Below, piece by piece: positions 26,518-35,469 of a stretch of 64,000 nt of DNA. The stretch's first letter is position 1. The number at the start of each line of letters is the position of its first letter. Position numbers and translations under genes: made by a program. The notes under the pieces were generated by a model. It searched no databases. It had not been told where the DNA came from and worked only from the letters and a program-made list of their open reading frames with translations. The DNA comes from Heliomarina baculiformis (GTDB lineage: Bacteria > Pseudomonadota > Alphaproteobacteria > Rhodobacterales > Rhodobacteraceae). The stretch is from contig NZ_JAIMIC010000010.1 of assembly GCF_019966545.1 (NCBI RefSeq), positions 49,112-113,111 on the forward strand. Direction: 5' to 3'.

Positions 26518-27948
26518 ATGATCAGCGATTTCACCACCCGTTTGACGCGGTTCGTCGCCACGCCGCACCGGCTCAGCGATGCCGACGCCCAGCAGGCCGC
26601 GCTTTGCGTTGAGGATACCATGGCCGTCATCTATGGTGGGTGGCATGAACCGGTGGTTCGCCGACTGGCCGCGCTCGACGAGGGCGGGCCGACAGTCCCA
26701 GCGGGAGCCGCCGAAGGCGGCAGCCCCGAACAGGCCGCGTTCCTCAACGCGGTCGCCGGTCATGCGCTCGATTTCGACGATGTCCACACGGTCAGCGTCA
26801 CCCATCCCAGTGTTGTAATCGTACCGGCGCTGCTGGCCGTCGCGGATGCACGGCCGGAGTCGGCCAGCCGCATCGCCCCCGCGCTTGCGGTCGGAACAGC
26901 AGTCAATGTCGCGCTCGGTCAAATCCTGGGTTTCGGTCACTACAACAAGGGCTGGCACGCAACATCGACCATCGGGGTTCTGGCATCGGCGGCAGCGGTC
27001 GCGCATCAGCTTGGGCTCGACGACGATGCGGTCAGCAACGCCCTGTCCCTGGCTGCGTCGCTGGCCGGGGGGATGCAGATCAATTTCGGCGCCATGGCGA
27101 AACCGATCCAAGCCGGAAACGCCGCCCTTGTCGGACTGCGCGCTGCCCGGATGGCCGAGGCCGAAATCACAGGAGCCCCCGATATATTCGCAGCGCGCGG
27201 CTTCTTCGATCTCTATGCTGGCGCGGACGGGCTTGCGGCCGACCCCGCAGAGGTGGAACCTCGGATCGATCTGGGCACGGTGTCCCGCAAGCTGTATCCC
27301 TGCTGCTACCTCACCCACAGGATGATCGCCGCAGGGCGGCATCTTTACGCCGAACGCGGCGGCAACGCGGTGCCGGAAGGATCAGTGATCGAAATGACGG
27401 TGCCTGAAAACGTCATGGTCCCGTTGCATGTCACCGACCCCAAGGATGGAATGCAAGCCAAGTTCTGCGCCGCCTATACGCTCGCCGTGGCCCTGCATCA
27501 GGGCCAGGTCGGGCTGGTGGATTTCGAGGGGGACAGCCCCCATCGCCCCGCGGTTCGCCGGCTTATGGACATGGTCAGTATCCAAACCACACCGGAAGCG
27601 GGGCGGGATCACGTCGGCGTGGACCGTGGCGCGGTCCATGTCCGACTGCGCAAAGGGAACGTAACCCTGGCCGAAACCTCGGTCGCGGCGCACCCCGGTT
27701 CGCCCTCGGATCCGGCGACGCCTGCAGCGATCGGGGACAAGATTGCCGATTGTCTCGGGAAATATCGCAGGGACGGGGGCGTGCCGCCCGCTGCCAGGGC
27801 GTTCCGCCGGGATCTGCGCACGCGGCTGCATCTTCCAGGGTTGCAAGAGCCGACGGCCCCCGACGGACAAGCAGCCTATACGCGGCAGGACAGACCAGAG
27901 CATGGCACGTCCGCTGCCAATCAAGCACCGTCTGAAAGGACCGTCTGA
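26518..27948 (+). CDS. MmgE/PrpD family protein
   Basis: Member of the MmgE/PrpD family, 476 residues, slightly longer than usual at the C-terminus. The family covers 2-methylcitrate dehydratase and cis-aconitate decarboxylase. Characteristic parts are HALDFDDVHTVSVTHPSVV near residue 80, the YNKGWHATSTIGVLASAAA segment and FGAMAKPIQAGNAA. It probably dehydrates or decarboxylates a polycarboxylate; the genuine substrate is unknown. AGAAGGAAAAGG precedes the ATG directly. The stop overlaps the start of the next ACAD gene by one base, so it is the first gene of an MmgE-ACAD-ACAD operon. Confidence 0.9.
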   Translation: MISDFTTRLTRFVATPHRLSDADAQQAALCVEDTMAVIYGGWHEPVVRRLAALDEGGPTVPAGAAEGGSPEQAAFLNAVAGHALDFDDVHTVSVTHPSVVIVPALLAVADARPESASRIAPALAVGTAVNVALGQILGFGHYNKGWHATSTIGVLASAAAVAHQLGLDDDAVSNALSLAASLAGGMQINFGAMAKPIQAGNAALVGLRAARMAEAEITGAPDIFAARGFFDLYAGADGLAADPAEVEPRIDLGTVSRKLYPCCYLTHRMIAAGRHLYAERGGNAVPEGSVIEMTVPENVMVPLHVTDPKDGMQAKFCAAYTLAVALHQGQVGLVDFEGDSPHRPAVRRLMDMVSIQTTPEAGRDHVGVDRGAVHVRLRKGNVTLAETSVAAHPGSPSDPATPAAIGDKIADCLGKYRRDGGVPPAARAFRRDLRTRLHLPGLQEPTAPDGQAAYTRQDRPEHGTSAANQAPSERTV

Positions 27949-29006
27949 TGGACTCGATGATCCATGACATGGCCGAACGTCTGTTCCGCGACCATGTCAC
28001 CCACCGCCTGCGCGAAGACGCCGCCTCCGGGCAATTCCCCGAGGCTCTCTGGATGCGGATCGAGGAAGCTGGACTAGCCATGGCGCTGGTGCCCGAGGCC
28101 GCAGGCGGGTTCGGCGTGCTCCCCGGCGAGGCGCTTGGGCTCGTGCGCATCGCCGGGGCGCATGGCCTGCCCCTGCCGCTGGCAGAAACCCTGATCGCCA
28201 ACGCGGTACTGGCGGGCGCGAATCTGGCCCTTCCCGGCGGCAGGCTGACCATTGCCGAGGGCGAGGCGCTGCGGCTGGAACGGCGCGGCGAGAAGATCCA
28301 CGCGAGCGGGCATCTGGCACTGGTGCCCTTTGCCCGCTGGGCGAACCGGATCGTGACCAACGCCGTCCTGGACGGCGCCGATCACGTCCTGTCCTTGCCG
28401 GTGAAGGAACTGGCCCTGGACCCGGCGCAGGATCTTGCCGGGATGCCACGCGACGATGCCGAGGTCGATCTTGCGCTGACAGAGGCCGATGTCGGCGTCG
28501 TATCGCGGCCTGTTGAGGGGATGCGCGCGCTCGGCGCACTGATCCGCAGTCTGGCCATCGCCGGCGCGATGGAGACCATTCTGGAGATGAGCGTTCAGTA
28601 CGCCAACGACCGGGTGCAGTTCGGGCGGCCCATCGGCAAGTTTCAGACGATCCAGCACTATCTTGCGACCATGGCCGGAGAAACCGCTGCCTCGCGCACT
28701 GCCGCCGAGATGGCCGCAAGCAGCTATGATACACCAGCCTTTGCACTGACCGTTGCCGCTGCCAAGGCCCGCGCCGGGGAAGCGGTGGAGAAAGTCGGGG
28801 CATTGGCCCATCAGATCCATGGGGCACTCGGTTACACCCAGGAACATTCGCTTCACCATTTCACCAAGCGGATCTGGGGCTGGCGTGACGAGTTCGGCAC
28901 CGAGCTTGACTGGACCGGGGAATTGGGGCGGGCCGCCCTGTCGAGCCCGCACGACACCTTCTGGCATTTCATCACCGACAGCGCTGTACAAGGAGCGCCA
29001 GCATGA
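27948..29006 (+). CDS. acyl-CoA dehydrogenase family protein, probable non-catalytic partner subunit
   Basis: Short acyl-CoA dehydrogenase homologue, 352 residues. The C-terminal domain is clear (NDRVQFGRPIGKFQTIQHYL, AHQIHGALGYTQEHSLHHF), but the middle beta domain is divergent, the final EGT loop is absent, and no Glu is found in the helix-G position (ALIRSLAIAGA). Such half-degenerate subunits pair with a complete one in alpha2-beta2 dehydrogenases of steroid side-chain degradation (FadE28-FadE29 type). The stop overlaps the next ACAD gene by ATGA, supporting a 1:1 complex. Confidence 0.88.
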   Translation: MDSMIHDMAERLFRDHVTHRLREDAASGQFPEALWMRIEEAGLAMALVPEAAGGFGVLPGEALGLVRIAGAHGLPLPLAETLIANAVLAGANLALPGGRLTIAEGEALRLERRGEKIHASGHLALVPFARWANRIVTNAVLDGADHVLSLPVKELALDPAQDLAGMPRDDAEVDLALTEADVGVVSRPVEGMRALGALIRSLAIAGAMETILEMSVQYANDRVQFGRPIGKFQTIQHYLATMAGETAASRTAAEMAASSYDTPAFALTVAAAKARAGEAVEKVGALAHQIHGALGYTQEHSLHHFTKRIWGWRDEFGTELDWTGELGRAALSSPHDTFWHFITDSAVQGAPA

Positions 29007-30151
29007 GCCTCACAGCGTTTCCGCCCCCCCCGTCCTGCACCGACTATGACGACCTCCGGCAAGAGGTCCGCGCGTTCCTGGCCGAGGAACTGGCCGATTT
29101 CCCGCCCGAAAAACGCGCGGAGTCGTGGAATGGGTTCAGCCGCGACTTTTCACGAAAGCTGGCACGGCGCGGCTGGGTCGGCATGACCTTTCCCAAGGAA
29201 TTCGGCGGCCACGCGCGCAGTGCACTGGAGCGCTATGTCGTGTCCGAAGAGCTGCTGGCCGCCGGTGCGCCGGTGATTTCACACTGGATCGCAGATCGAC
29301 AGAGCGGCCCGCTCATACTGGCCAAGGGCACCGATGAACAGAAACGCCGGATCGTACCACGGATCGCCGCGGGCGAGCTTTGTTTCTGCATCGGGATGAG
29401 CGAACCGGATTCCGGCTCGGACCTTGCGGCCACGCGCACGGTTGCCACCGAGGTTGACGGGGGGTTCCGGATCAACGGCACCAAGGTCTGGACGACCTAT
29501 GCGCATGTCGCCGACTACATGATCCTGTTCTGCCGCACCGGCAAGAGCGACGATCGCCACGGCGGGATGAGCCAGTTTCTCGTCGATCTCAAGGCCACCG
29601 ACCACATCTCGATCAGCCCGATCATCGACCTGGGTGGCGAGCATCATTTCAACCAGGTGGTGTTCGACAATACCTTTCTGCCGTCCGATGCGCTGCTGGG
29701 CGAGAAGGGCGAAGGCTGGTCGCAGGTCATGAGTGAACTGGCCTTCGAGCGCAGCGGCCCCGAGCGGTTCCTGTCGTCCTTTGCCCTGATCGAGGAACTG
29801 ATCCGATTGCTGCGTGAAGACGCAACCGAAGCGCAGCAGGCCGAGATCGGCCGTCTGTCCGCGCATCTGATGGTGCTGCGTCAGATGTCGCGTTCTGTGG
29901 CCGGAATGCTGAACGAAGGAAAGAACCCGTCACTTCAGGCCGCCATCGTCAAGGACCTTGGTGCGCTCTTTGAACAGGACATTCCGCGACTGGCCCGCAG
30001 TCTTGTCACGCGCCCGGCAGTGCCTGGCGGGCGCGACAGTTATGCGGCAGTTCTGGCGTATACCGAACTTGCGGTGCCCTCGTTTTCACTTCGCGGGGGC
30101 ACCCGCGAAATTCTTCGCGGCATCATCGCGCGGGGCCTGGGGCTGAGGTGA
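29003..30151 (+). CDS. acyl-CoA dehydrogenase, catalytic subunit of a pair
   Basis: Acyl-CoA dehydrogenase, 382 residues, with a longer N-terminal region (DYDDLRQEVRAFLAEELADF) seen in steroid-type dehydrogenases. Seen: FCIGMSEPDSGSDLAATRT, INGTKVWTTYAH and the C-terminal loop SLRGGTREILRG. The EGT Glu is Gly; a Glu is kept in the helix-G position, SELAFERSGPE. With the preceding gene it probably makes a heteromeric enzyme. Convergent with the IclR gene, 40 bp apart, without an obvious terminator. Confidence 0.92.
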   Translation: MSLTAFPPPPSCTDYDDLRQEVRAFLAEELADFPPEKRAESWNGFSRDFSRKLARRGWVGMTFPKEFGGHARSALERYVVSEELLAAGAPVISHWIADRQSGPLILAKGTDEQKRRIVPRIAAGELCFCIGMSEPDSGSDLAATRTVATEVDGGFRINGTKVWTTYAHVADYMILFCRTGKSDDRHGGMSQFLVDLKATDHISISPIIDLGGEHHFNQVVFDNTFLPSDALLGEKGEGWSQVMSELAFERSGPERFLSSFALIEELIRLLREDATEAQQAEIGRLSAHLMVLRQMSRSVAGMLNEGKNPSLQAAIVKDLGALFEQDIPRLARSLVTRPAVPGGRDSYAAVLAYTELAVPSFSLRGGTREILRGIIARGLGLR

Positions 30152-30191
30152 GACCGACCGTGCTGACACAACAGGGGCGCTCTGCAAGCAA

Positions 30192-31013
30192 CTAGTGCAG
30201 GGCGGTTTCGTCAACAACCCCGGAACGATGGCCAAGTGCTCTGGAAAGCCGATCCGCTGCAGTCTTGGCTGCCGCCACATACTGTTTTCTGTTTCGTTTG
30301 GCGCGTTCCACAGGGGCACCAATGACCAAAGCCCCTGCCAGATTTCCGTCCGCGCGAAAGACGGGAACCCCGAAACCCGCAGCATCAACATGCGCCGTAC
30401 CGACCGTGCTGGCATAACCGGATCTGCGAATCTCGGAAATTATCCCGCGCAGTTCATTTTCGTCGGTGATGGAATTGGGTGTGAGAGACTTCAATTCGGT
30501 GCACTGAAAGTAGGCGTCCTGTTCCTGCGGCGTGTCAAAGGCCAACATGACCAGCCCTGATGCCGAACAATACAATGGCCGGTTGATCCCCTGCTGGGCC
30601 ACGTACCGTACAGGCTGGGGGCTTTCGATGACCGACGAGTAAACGACATTTTCGCCGTCCCGGACAGCAAACAGGATGGTTTCTCCGGTCTGGTTGACTA
30701 CATCGTTCATAACCCCGCGCAGGACCGATTCGAACGGGTGGTTGGTCAGGATCGACTGGGCGAACTGAAAAATTCTCGGGCCCAGAAAGTAATTGTCTTT
30801 CTCGCGCATCAGGTACCCCTTCTCGGTGAGAGGGCGAAGAAGCACCAGCAAACTGCTTTTGGGGCAACCAATCGCGTTGCTGAGCTCCGAAAGAGACATG
30901 TGCCGTTTGCTGTACGCCAACAGGTCGAAAAGCGCGAGGATACGTGTCAGAGACCGGGGCGCGCCTGATGTGTCTCCGGCGGCTTCAGCTCGGTCAGATC
31001 GCGCGGTTTTCAT
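30192..31013 (-). CDS. IclR family transcriptional regulator
   Basis: IclR-type regulator, 273 residues. N-terminal winged helix at about residues 20-85 (LSELSNAIGCPKSSLLVLL), then the GAF-like effector domain with REKDNYFLGPRIFQFA, GINRPLYCSASGLVMLAF and GYASTVGTAHVDAAGFGVPV. It lies 34 bp after the MaoC-like gene and is probably co-transcribed with it. Three CACATATGTG palindromes occur nearby, including one in the divergent region upstream of this MaoC-IclR unit, which makes this protein the best candidate to bind them. Confidence 0.93.
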   Translation of the reverse strand: MKTARSDRAEAAGDTSGAPRSLTRILALFDLLAYSKRHMSLSELSNAIGCPKSSLLVLLRPLTEKGYLMREKDNYFLGPRIFQFAQSILTNHPFESVLRGVMNDVVNQTGETILFAVRDGENVVYSSVIESPQPVRYVAQQGINRPLYCSASGLVMLAFDTPQEQDAYFQCTELKSLTPNSITDENELRGIISEIRRSGYASTVGTAHVDAAGFGVPVFRADGNLAGALVIGAPVERAKRNRKQYVAAAKTAADRLSRALGHRSGVVDETALH

Positions 31014-31047
31014 AATCGTGTCTCCAGTGCCGCTATCCGGAACAGGC

Positions 31048-31530
31048 CTATGCCTTTCCCGGCTCAGTATCCGTCGTGCGTGCCTTGATCATCCGCAACG
31101 GCGTATACTCCAATACCTGTTCTCCAGTTTGCTTGAACACCTTGTTTCGCGTCCGCACCAGTCCTCGGTTCGGCCGGCTCTTCGACCGGCGCGATTCGAT
31201 TACCTCGACTTCACAATGGATGGTGTCCCCCGCGAACGTGGGTCCCATGACCTTAAGTTCCATGTCCAGAAAGGCAAAGCCCGTATGTTGCATTGTGGAT
31301 TGGGTCAAGAGCCCTTCCATGAAAGTATAGACCAGCGCACCGGGCGCGGCGAAACCGGGAATATTGGATTCCTTCTCCCGGAAGTCACGATTGATGAACA
31401 AGACCTCAAGCATGCCGGTGACGCTGACAAAATTCGTGATGTCGGTTTCGGTCACGGTGCGACCAATGGTCCGAAACCTGCGCCCGACCGGTAAATCTTC
31501 GTGGCAAAATCCGAGTCCTACAGTTTCCAT
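31048..31530 (-). CDS. MaoC-like hotdog protein without the catalytic dyad
   Basis: Hotdog-fold protein of the MaoC-like family, 160 residues. In the place of the GDxNPxH motif it reads VTGMLEVLFINR, so both Asp and His are missing; hydratase activity by the known mechanism is unlikely. It may bind acyl-CoA, act as a partner subunit, or use another mechanism. The ATG at 31530 is preferred over a TTG at 31539 because AAGGGA then has proper spacing. It precedes the IclR gene on the same strand and is divergent from an ACAD pair. Confidence 0.85.
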   Translation of the reverse strand: METVGLGFCHEDLPVGRRFRTIGRTVTETDITNFVSVTGMLEVLFINRDFREKESNIPGFAAPGALVYTFMEGLLTQSTMQHTGFAFLDMELKVMGPTFAGDTIHCEVEVIESRRSKSRPNRGLVRTRNKVFKQTGEQVLEYTPLRMIKARTTDTEPGKA

Positions 31531-31850
31531 TCCGCACAATTCCCTTGATCAGTTCGATTTTCTGAGAGGGTTCGGCCACACCTGTCCTGCGCCCGGAACA
31601 CGCCCCGGTTTCTCAAGGTTAGGCGGCAAGCTCGGCAGCAATCAATCGACCGCCTCGTTTTTTACGGCTTTCACGCCGATTGAGCACATTCTTGATGAAT
31701 CACATCCTTCGCTCCAAGGACCGCTTTTTCGGCACCACAGCACATATGTGGTTTCGCGCGGCTGGTGCCGGATAGCGTTTGGGACATACCGAACGCTGAA
31801 CTACCCTTTCGTGAGTGGGCACCCAATGCCATGATCCGAAGGGGACCAGC
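31531..31850. other. 320-bp divergent intergenic region
   Basis: No gene seen. It separates MaoC-IclR (minus) from the ACAD pair (plus). It contains a CACATATGTG palindrome at 31741, flanked by an 8-bp inverted repeat CGGCACCA (31730-31737) and TGGTGCCG (31763-31770). Promoters for both directions must lie here; no strong -35/-10 pair stood out by eye. Confidence 0.6.
31741..31750. promoter_or_regulatory. CACATATGTG palindrome, candidate operator (copy 3)
   Basis: Perfect palindrome 101 bp upstream of the ACAD start at 31851 and about 210 bp upstream of the MaoC-IclR unit. Position in the divergent region next to an IclR gene is the usual place for an autoregulatory IclR operator. Confidence 0.58.
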
Positions 31851-32963
31851 ATGAATTTCGGTTTTTCCGACGAACAGGATGCCATACGCGACACGCTGGC
31901 ACGAATGCTGAGCGATCACGCCACTCTCGCGGTGGTGCATGACTGTCTTGAGACTGCCGAAGGGTTCGATTCCGCAACATGGGCCGCCTTGGCGGGCGGC
32001 GGATGGCTGGGTCTTGCGATTGCCGAAGACTACGGGGGTTCGGCGATGGGGGCGGTCGAGCTGGCCATTGTCGCCGAAGAGATTGGCCGCAGCCTGGCCG
32101 CCGTACCCTTTGCCCCGGTTCTTGGCCTGGCGACCCCGGCGATTCAGGACTTGGGCACGCAAAGTCAAAAAGAAAAGCTGTTGCCGGGCATCGCCGAAGG
32201 CCGCCTGATCGTCGCCACCGCGCTTGCCGAGGATGGAGGGTCTGCACCGGAAAGGGTCTCGGCAAAAGTGGTGCAGGATCGCCTTTCTGGACGCAAATCA
32301 CCGGTTTTGTTTGCAGCCGATGCGTCATTTGCATTGGTCGCTGCGCTGGACGAAGGCGGCACCGTGCGCCTTTACCTGGCGGATCTTTCCGATCCTTCAG
32401 TGTCGATCAATCCGCATGATGCGATCGACCGGACGCGTCCGGCAGCCGAAATCGTCTTTCACGGTGCGCCGGTTGAATTGCTTCCCGGTTCCGATCCCGC
32501 GGCGATCCGGACCCTTCTGGACGGCGCCGCAGTGCTGGCTGCCTTCGAACAGATCGGTCTGGCCGAACGCGCGCTTTCCCTGACCAGAGACTATGCCTGT
32601 GAGCGGCAGGCATTCGGACGCCAGATCGGCAGTTTTCAGGCGGTCAAACACCGGCTCGCGGACATGTTCGCCAAGATCGAACTGGCACGGTCCAATGCCT
32701 TTTTCGGTGCGTGGGCGCTGGCGAGCGGGGATAACCGACTGGCCGAAGCCGCGGCGGTGGCGCGCCTCTCCGCACTCGATGCAGTGCAATTCACCACCGA
32801 GGAATCGGTGCAACTTCACGGTGGGATCGGATTCACCTGGGCCGCCGACCCGCACTTGTTTCTGCGGCGCGGCTGGCAATTGAAGGCCGAACTCGGCCCC
32901 GCCGATCTTTGGCGCGAACGGTTGCTTTGCGATCTGGCGAACGGACCAGCGGCCGCTAACTGA
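31851..32963 (+). CDS. acyl-CoA dehydrogenase family protein, probable non-catalytic partner subunit
   Basis: Acyl-CoA dehydrogenase homologue, 370 residues. N-terminus MNFGFSDEQDAIRDTLARML and C-terminal domain CERQAFGRQIGSFQAVKHRL are clear, but the flavin-domain signature is poorly kept. The helix-G position has no Glu (LDGAAVLAAFEQIG), and the protein ends LRRGWQLKAELG without an EGT loop. It pairs with the next gene, 16 bp away, as in other heteromeric dehydrogenases. The start follows GAAGGGGACCAGC; the open frame extends 36 bp further upstream without support. Confidence 0.88.
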   Translation: MNFGFSDEQDAIRDTLARMLSDHATLAVVHDCLETAEGFDSATWAALAGGGWLGLAIAEDYGGSAMGAVELAIVAEEIGRSLAAVPFAPVLGLATPAIQDLGTQSQKEKLLPGIAEGRLIVATALAEDGGSAPERVSAKVVQDRLSGRKSPVLFAADASFALVAALDEGGTVRLYLADLSDPSVSINPHDAIDRTRPAAEIVFHGAPVELLPGSDPAAIRTLLDGAAVLAAFEQIGLAERALSLTRDYACERQAFGRQIGSFQAVKHRLADMFAKIELARSNAFFGAWALASGDNRLAEAAAVARLSALDAVQFTTEESVQLHGGIGFTWAADPHLFLRRGWQLKAELGPADLWRERLLCDLANGPAAAN

Positions 32964-32979
32964 CAAGGACATTGAACGA

Positions 32980-34206
32980 ATGGATTTCAGCGATAGCCCA
33001 GAAGAAGCCGCATTCCGCGCCAAAGCGAGCGACTGGCTGGATGCCAACGCGACTCGCCGCGATGGCAGCGAAAAGGCACAGGATCATTTCATGGCGCGCG
33101 ACGCCGACGAAGTTGCCCGTGCGCGCGACTGGCAGTCGCGAAAGGCCGATGCTGGCTGGGCGGGGCTGACATGGCCCCGCGCGTTCGGCGGTCGTGACGC
33201 CACCCCGATCGAGCAGGTGATCTGGAATCAGGAGGAAGGACGCTATGCCGTACCGCCCAACGTCTTTCTGATCGGGATTGGGCTGGTCGGGCCTACGGTC
33301 ATGATTCACGGCACCGATGACCAGAAAACCACATTCCTGCCCCGTGCCCTCACGGGCGAAGACATCTGGTGCCAGCTGTTTTCCGAACCCGCAGCCGGGT
33401 CCGATTTGGCCGGTATCCGCACCCGTGCGCGCCGCGAAGGCGACGAATGGGTGATTTCCGGTCAGAAGGTGTGGACCTCGGGGGCACATTATTCCACCCA
33501 CGGCATCCTGTTGGCGCGCACAGATCCACAGGTGCCCAAGCACAAGGGAATGACCATGTTCCTTGTGCACATGTCCGACCCGGCCATCGAAACCCGTCCC
33601 ATTCGCCAGATTTCTGGCAGCTCCAGCTTCAACGAAGTGTTTATCGACGACCTGCGCGTGCCGGACAGCGCCCGCCTGGGCGGCGAATCCGAAGGGTGGA
33701 AGGTAGCGCTGACCACACTCATGAATGAACGGTTCAGCATTTCCGTCGGCCGGGCCAGTGGCGGCGCACGGGCCGAGGAATTGATCGATCTGGCCACCCG
33801 TGTCGAACGGAACGGCCGCCCGGCCTTCGAGGACGGCGAAGTGCGCGCACGCATTGCCGATTTTATCGCACGGCAACGCGGGCTGGAATTCACCTCCTAC
33901 CGGGTCATGACATCGCTGTCGCGCGGCGATGCGCCGGGTGAAGAGGGCTCGATCGGAAAACTGCTGCTGGGCAAGCTGCGGCAGGAAATGGGCGCTTTCG
34001 GGATGGAACTGGCCGGAACTGCGGCCGGTATATCGGCCAAATCTGGAGATGACGTGGCGCGCTGGCGAAACGAATACCTGACCGCGCCGGGCAACCGGAT
34101 TGCCGGAGGATCGGACGAGATCCAGCGCACGATCATCGGCGAACGTATTCTCGGACTGCCGCCCGAAATACGCATCGACAAGGATGTCGCGTTTTCAGAG
34201 CTTTGA
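32980..34206 (+). CDS. acyl-CoA dehydrogenase, catalytic subunit of a pair
   Basis: Acyl-CoA dehydrogenase, 408 residues. Seen: WCQLFSEPAAGSDLAGIRTR, VISGQKVWTSGAH, HKGMTMFLVHMSDP and RIAGGSDEIQRTIIGERILG. The C-terminal EGT Glu is Gly; Glu is present in the helix-G position (TLMNERFSI). The long N-terminal helical part and closing ILGLPPE resemble the large subunits of steroid or terpenoid side-chain dehydrogenases. A TAXI binding-protein gene follows after 49 bp. Confidence 0.92.
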   Translation: MDFSDSPEEAAFRAKASDWLDANATRRDGSEKAQDHFMARDADEVARARDWQSRKADAGWAGLTWPRAFGGRDATPIEQVIWNQEEGRYAVPPNVFLIGIGLVGPTVMIHGTDDQKTTFLPRALTGEDIWCQLFSEPAAGSDLAGIRTRARREGDEWVISGQKVWTSGAHYSTHGILLARTDPQVPKHKGMTMFLVHMSDPAIETRPIRQISGSSSFNEVFIDDLRVPDSARLGGESEGWKVALTTLMNERFSISVGRASGGARAEELIDLATRVERNGRPAFEDGEVRARIADFIARQRGLEFTSYRVMTSLSRGDAPGEEGSIGKLLLGKLRQEMGAFGMELAGTAAGISAKSGDDVARWRNEYLTAPGNRIAGGSDEIQRTIIGERILGLPPEIRIDKDVAFSEL

Positions 34207-34255
34207 TCTGACAGGGAGACGTCCGGGACCAACGACCAATAAGGAGGAGAAAACC

Positions 34256-35401
34256 ATGAAGTTCAAGATAACTGGTATCGCTGCCGCATGTCTGGCAATT
34301 GCGACCTCGACGGGCGCACAAGACATCGATCTGCCTGACGTGATCGCGTGGTCGGCCTATGACACGGGATCGGCCGGTCATGCCCATTCCATTGCCATCG
34401 GCAACATGATGCGCAGCAAATACGGATCGACGGTCCGCGTGCTTCCGGGACGGAACGATGTCTCGCGAATGACGCCTCTCAAGAACGGGACGGTCGATTA
34501 CTGCCTGTGCGGTATCGCCTCCTATTTCGCGGCCGAAGGGGTTTTCCTTTTTGCTGCGCCTGAATGGGGGCCGCAGCCGATCCGGGCAGTTCTTCAGGCC
34601 GTTGGCGACTACGGACTGGGTGTTGCTGTCGCCGCCGATGCGGGCATCGACACGATTGCAGATCTCAAGGGGAAACGGGTCGCTCGCGCCGTCAGCTCTC
34701 CCGCGATTGACAACAACATGGAGGGTCTGCTGGCCTTTGCGGACCTGACATGGGACGACGTAGAGACTGTGGAGTTTTCGGGCTATGTGAACTCTCTCAA
34801 GGGCATTCTCGAAAACCGTGTGGATGCGGCGTTTGCTCTGACGACGACCACTGTGAACTACCAGATCGAATCGAGCCCGCGCGGCCTCAAATGGCTTGAA
34901 ACACCTGCGGACCAAAGGGAAGCATGGGAACGCTACACCAGCGTGACGCCCTTTGTAACACCGCACATGGTGTCGGTGGGGCCAACCATCGACCCTGCCT
35001 CTCCACGACCTATGGCGCTGTACCCCTATCCGATCCTTGTCACTGAAACCGATCAGGATAGCACCGAAGTTCGCAACATCGTCGCCGCGCTTGACGAGGG
35101 GTTCGACGACTACAAGGATGCCGCCCCCGGTGCCAATGCATATGCGATTAACCGCCAGATCCTTTCCTGGGTGATGCCATGGAGCGATGGCAGCGTGGCC
35201 TACTTCAAGGAAAAGGGTCTTTGGACACCAGAGGCCCAGGCAAATCAGGACAAACTGGTGAATCGGCAAGACGTCCTCGCCCAGGCTTGGAGCGGATTTG
35301 TCGCCGACGCACCTGACGGTGAAGAAGAATTTGCCGCTGCATGGATGAAAGCCCGCGCTCAGGCACTGGAAGAGGCCGGCCACGAGGTCTTTTTCCGCTG
35401 A
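34256..35401 (+). CDS. TAXI family TRAP transporter solute-binding protein
   Basis: Periplasmic binding protein of a second TAXI-TRAP system, 381 residues. A short signal peptide ends near residue 21 (STGA/QD); the mature part has AYDTGSAGHAHSIAIGNMM and ADLKGKRVARAVSSPAID. AAGGAGGAGAAAACC gives an unambiguous start. Longer than the other TAXI protein in the window and only distantly similar to it by eye, so a different ligand is likely. The fused permease follows. Confidence 0.9.
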   Translation: MKFKITGIAAACLAIATSTGAQDIDLPDVIAWSAYDTGSAGHAHSIAIGNMMRSKYGSTVRVLPGRNDVSRMTPLKNGTVDYCLCGIASYFAAEGVFLFAAPEWGPQPIRAVLQAVGDYGLGVAVAADAGIDTIADLKGKRVARAVSSPAIDNNMEGLLAFADLTWDDVETVEFSGYVNSLKGILENRVDAAFALTTTTVNYQIESSPRGLKWLETPADQREAWERYTSVTPFVTPHMVSVGPTIDPASPRPMALYPYPILVTETDQDSTEVRNIVAALDEGFDDYKDAAPGANAYAINRQILSWVMPWSDGSVAYFKEKGLWTPEAQANQDKLVNRQDVLAQAWSGFVADAPDGEEEFAAAWMKARAQALEEAGHEVFFR

Positions 35402-35469
35402 TGCGACGCAGCGCGGCGTCCAGCGGGCGCCGCGCAATAAGCAACGCAGCACACAACAGGAATACGGGC

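Noticed and set aside
26069..26521. 150-codon open frame in the gap before the MmgE/PrpD gene
   Set aside because: Composition is Arg/Pro/Ser-rich with no domain and no ribosome site; it ends at the MmgE start and crosses the candidate operator.
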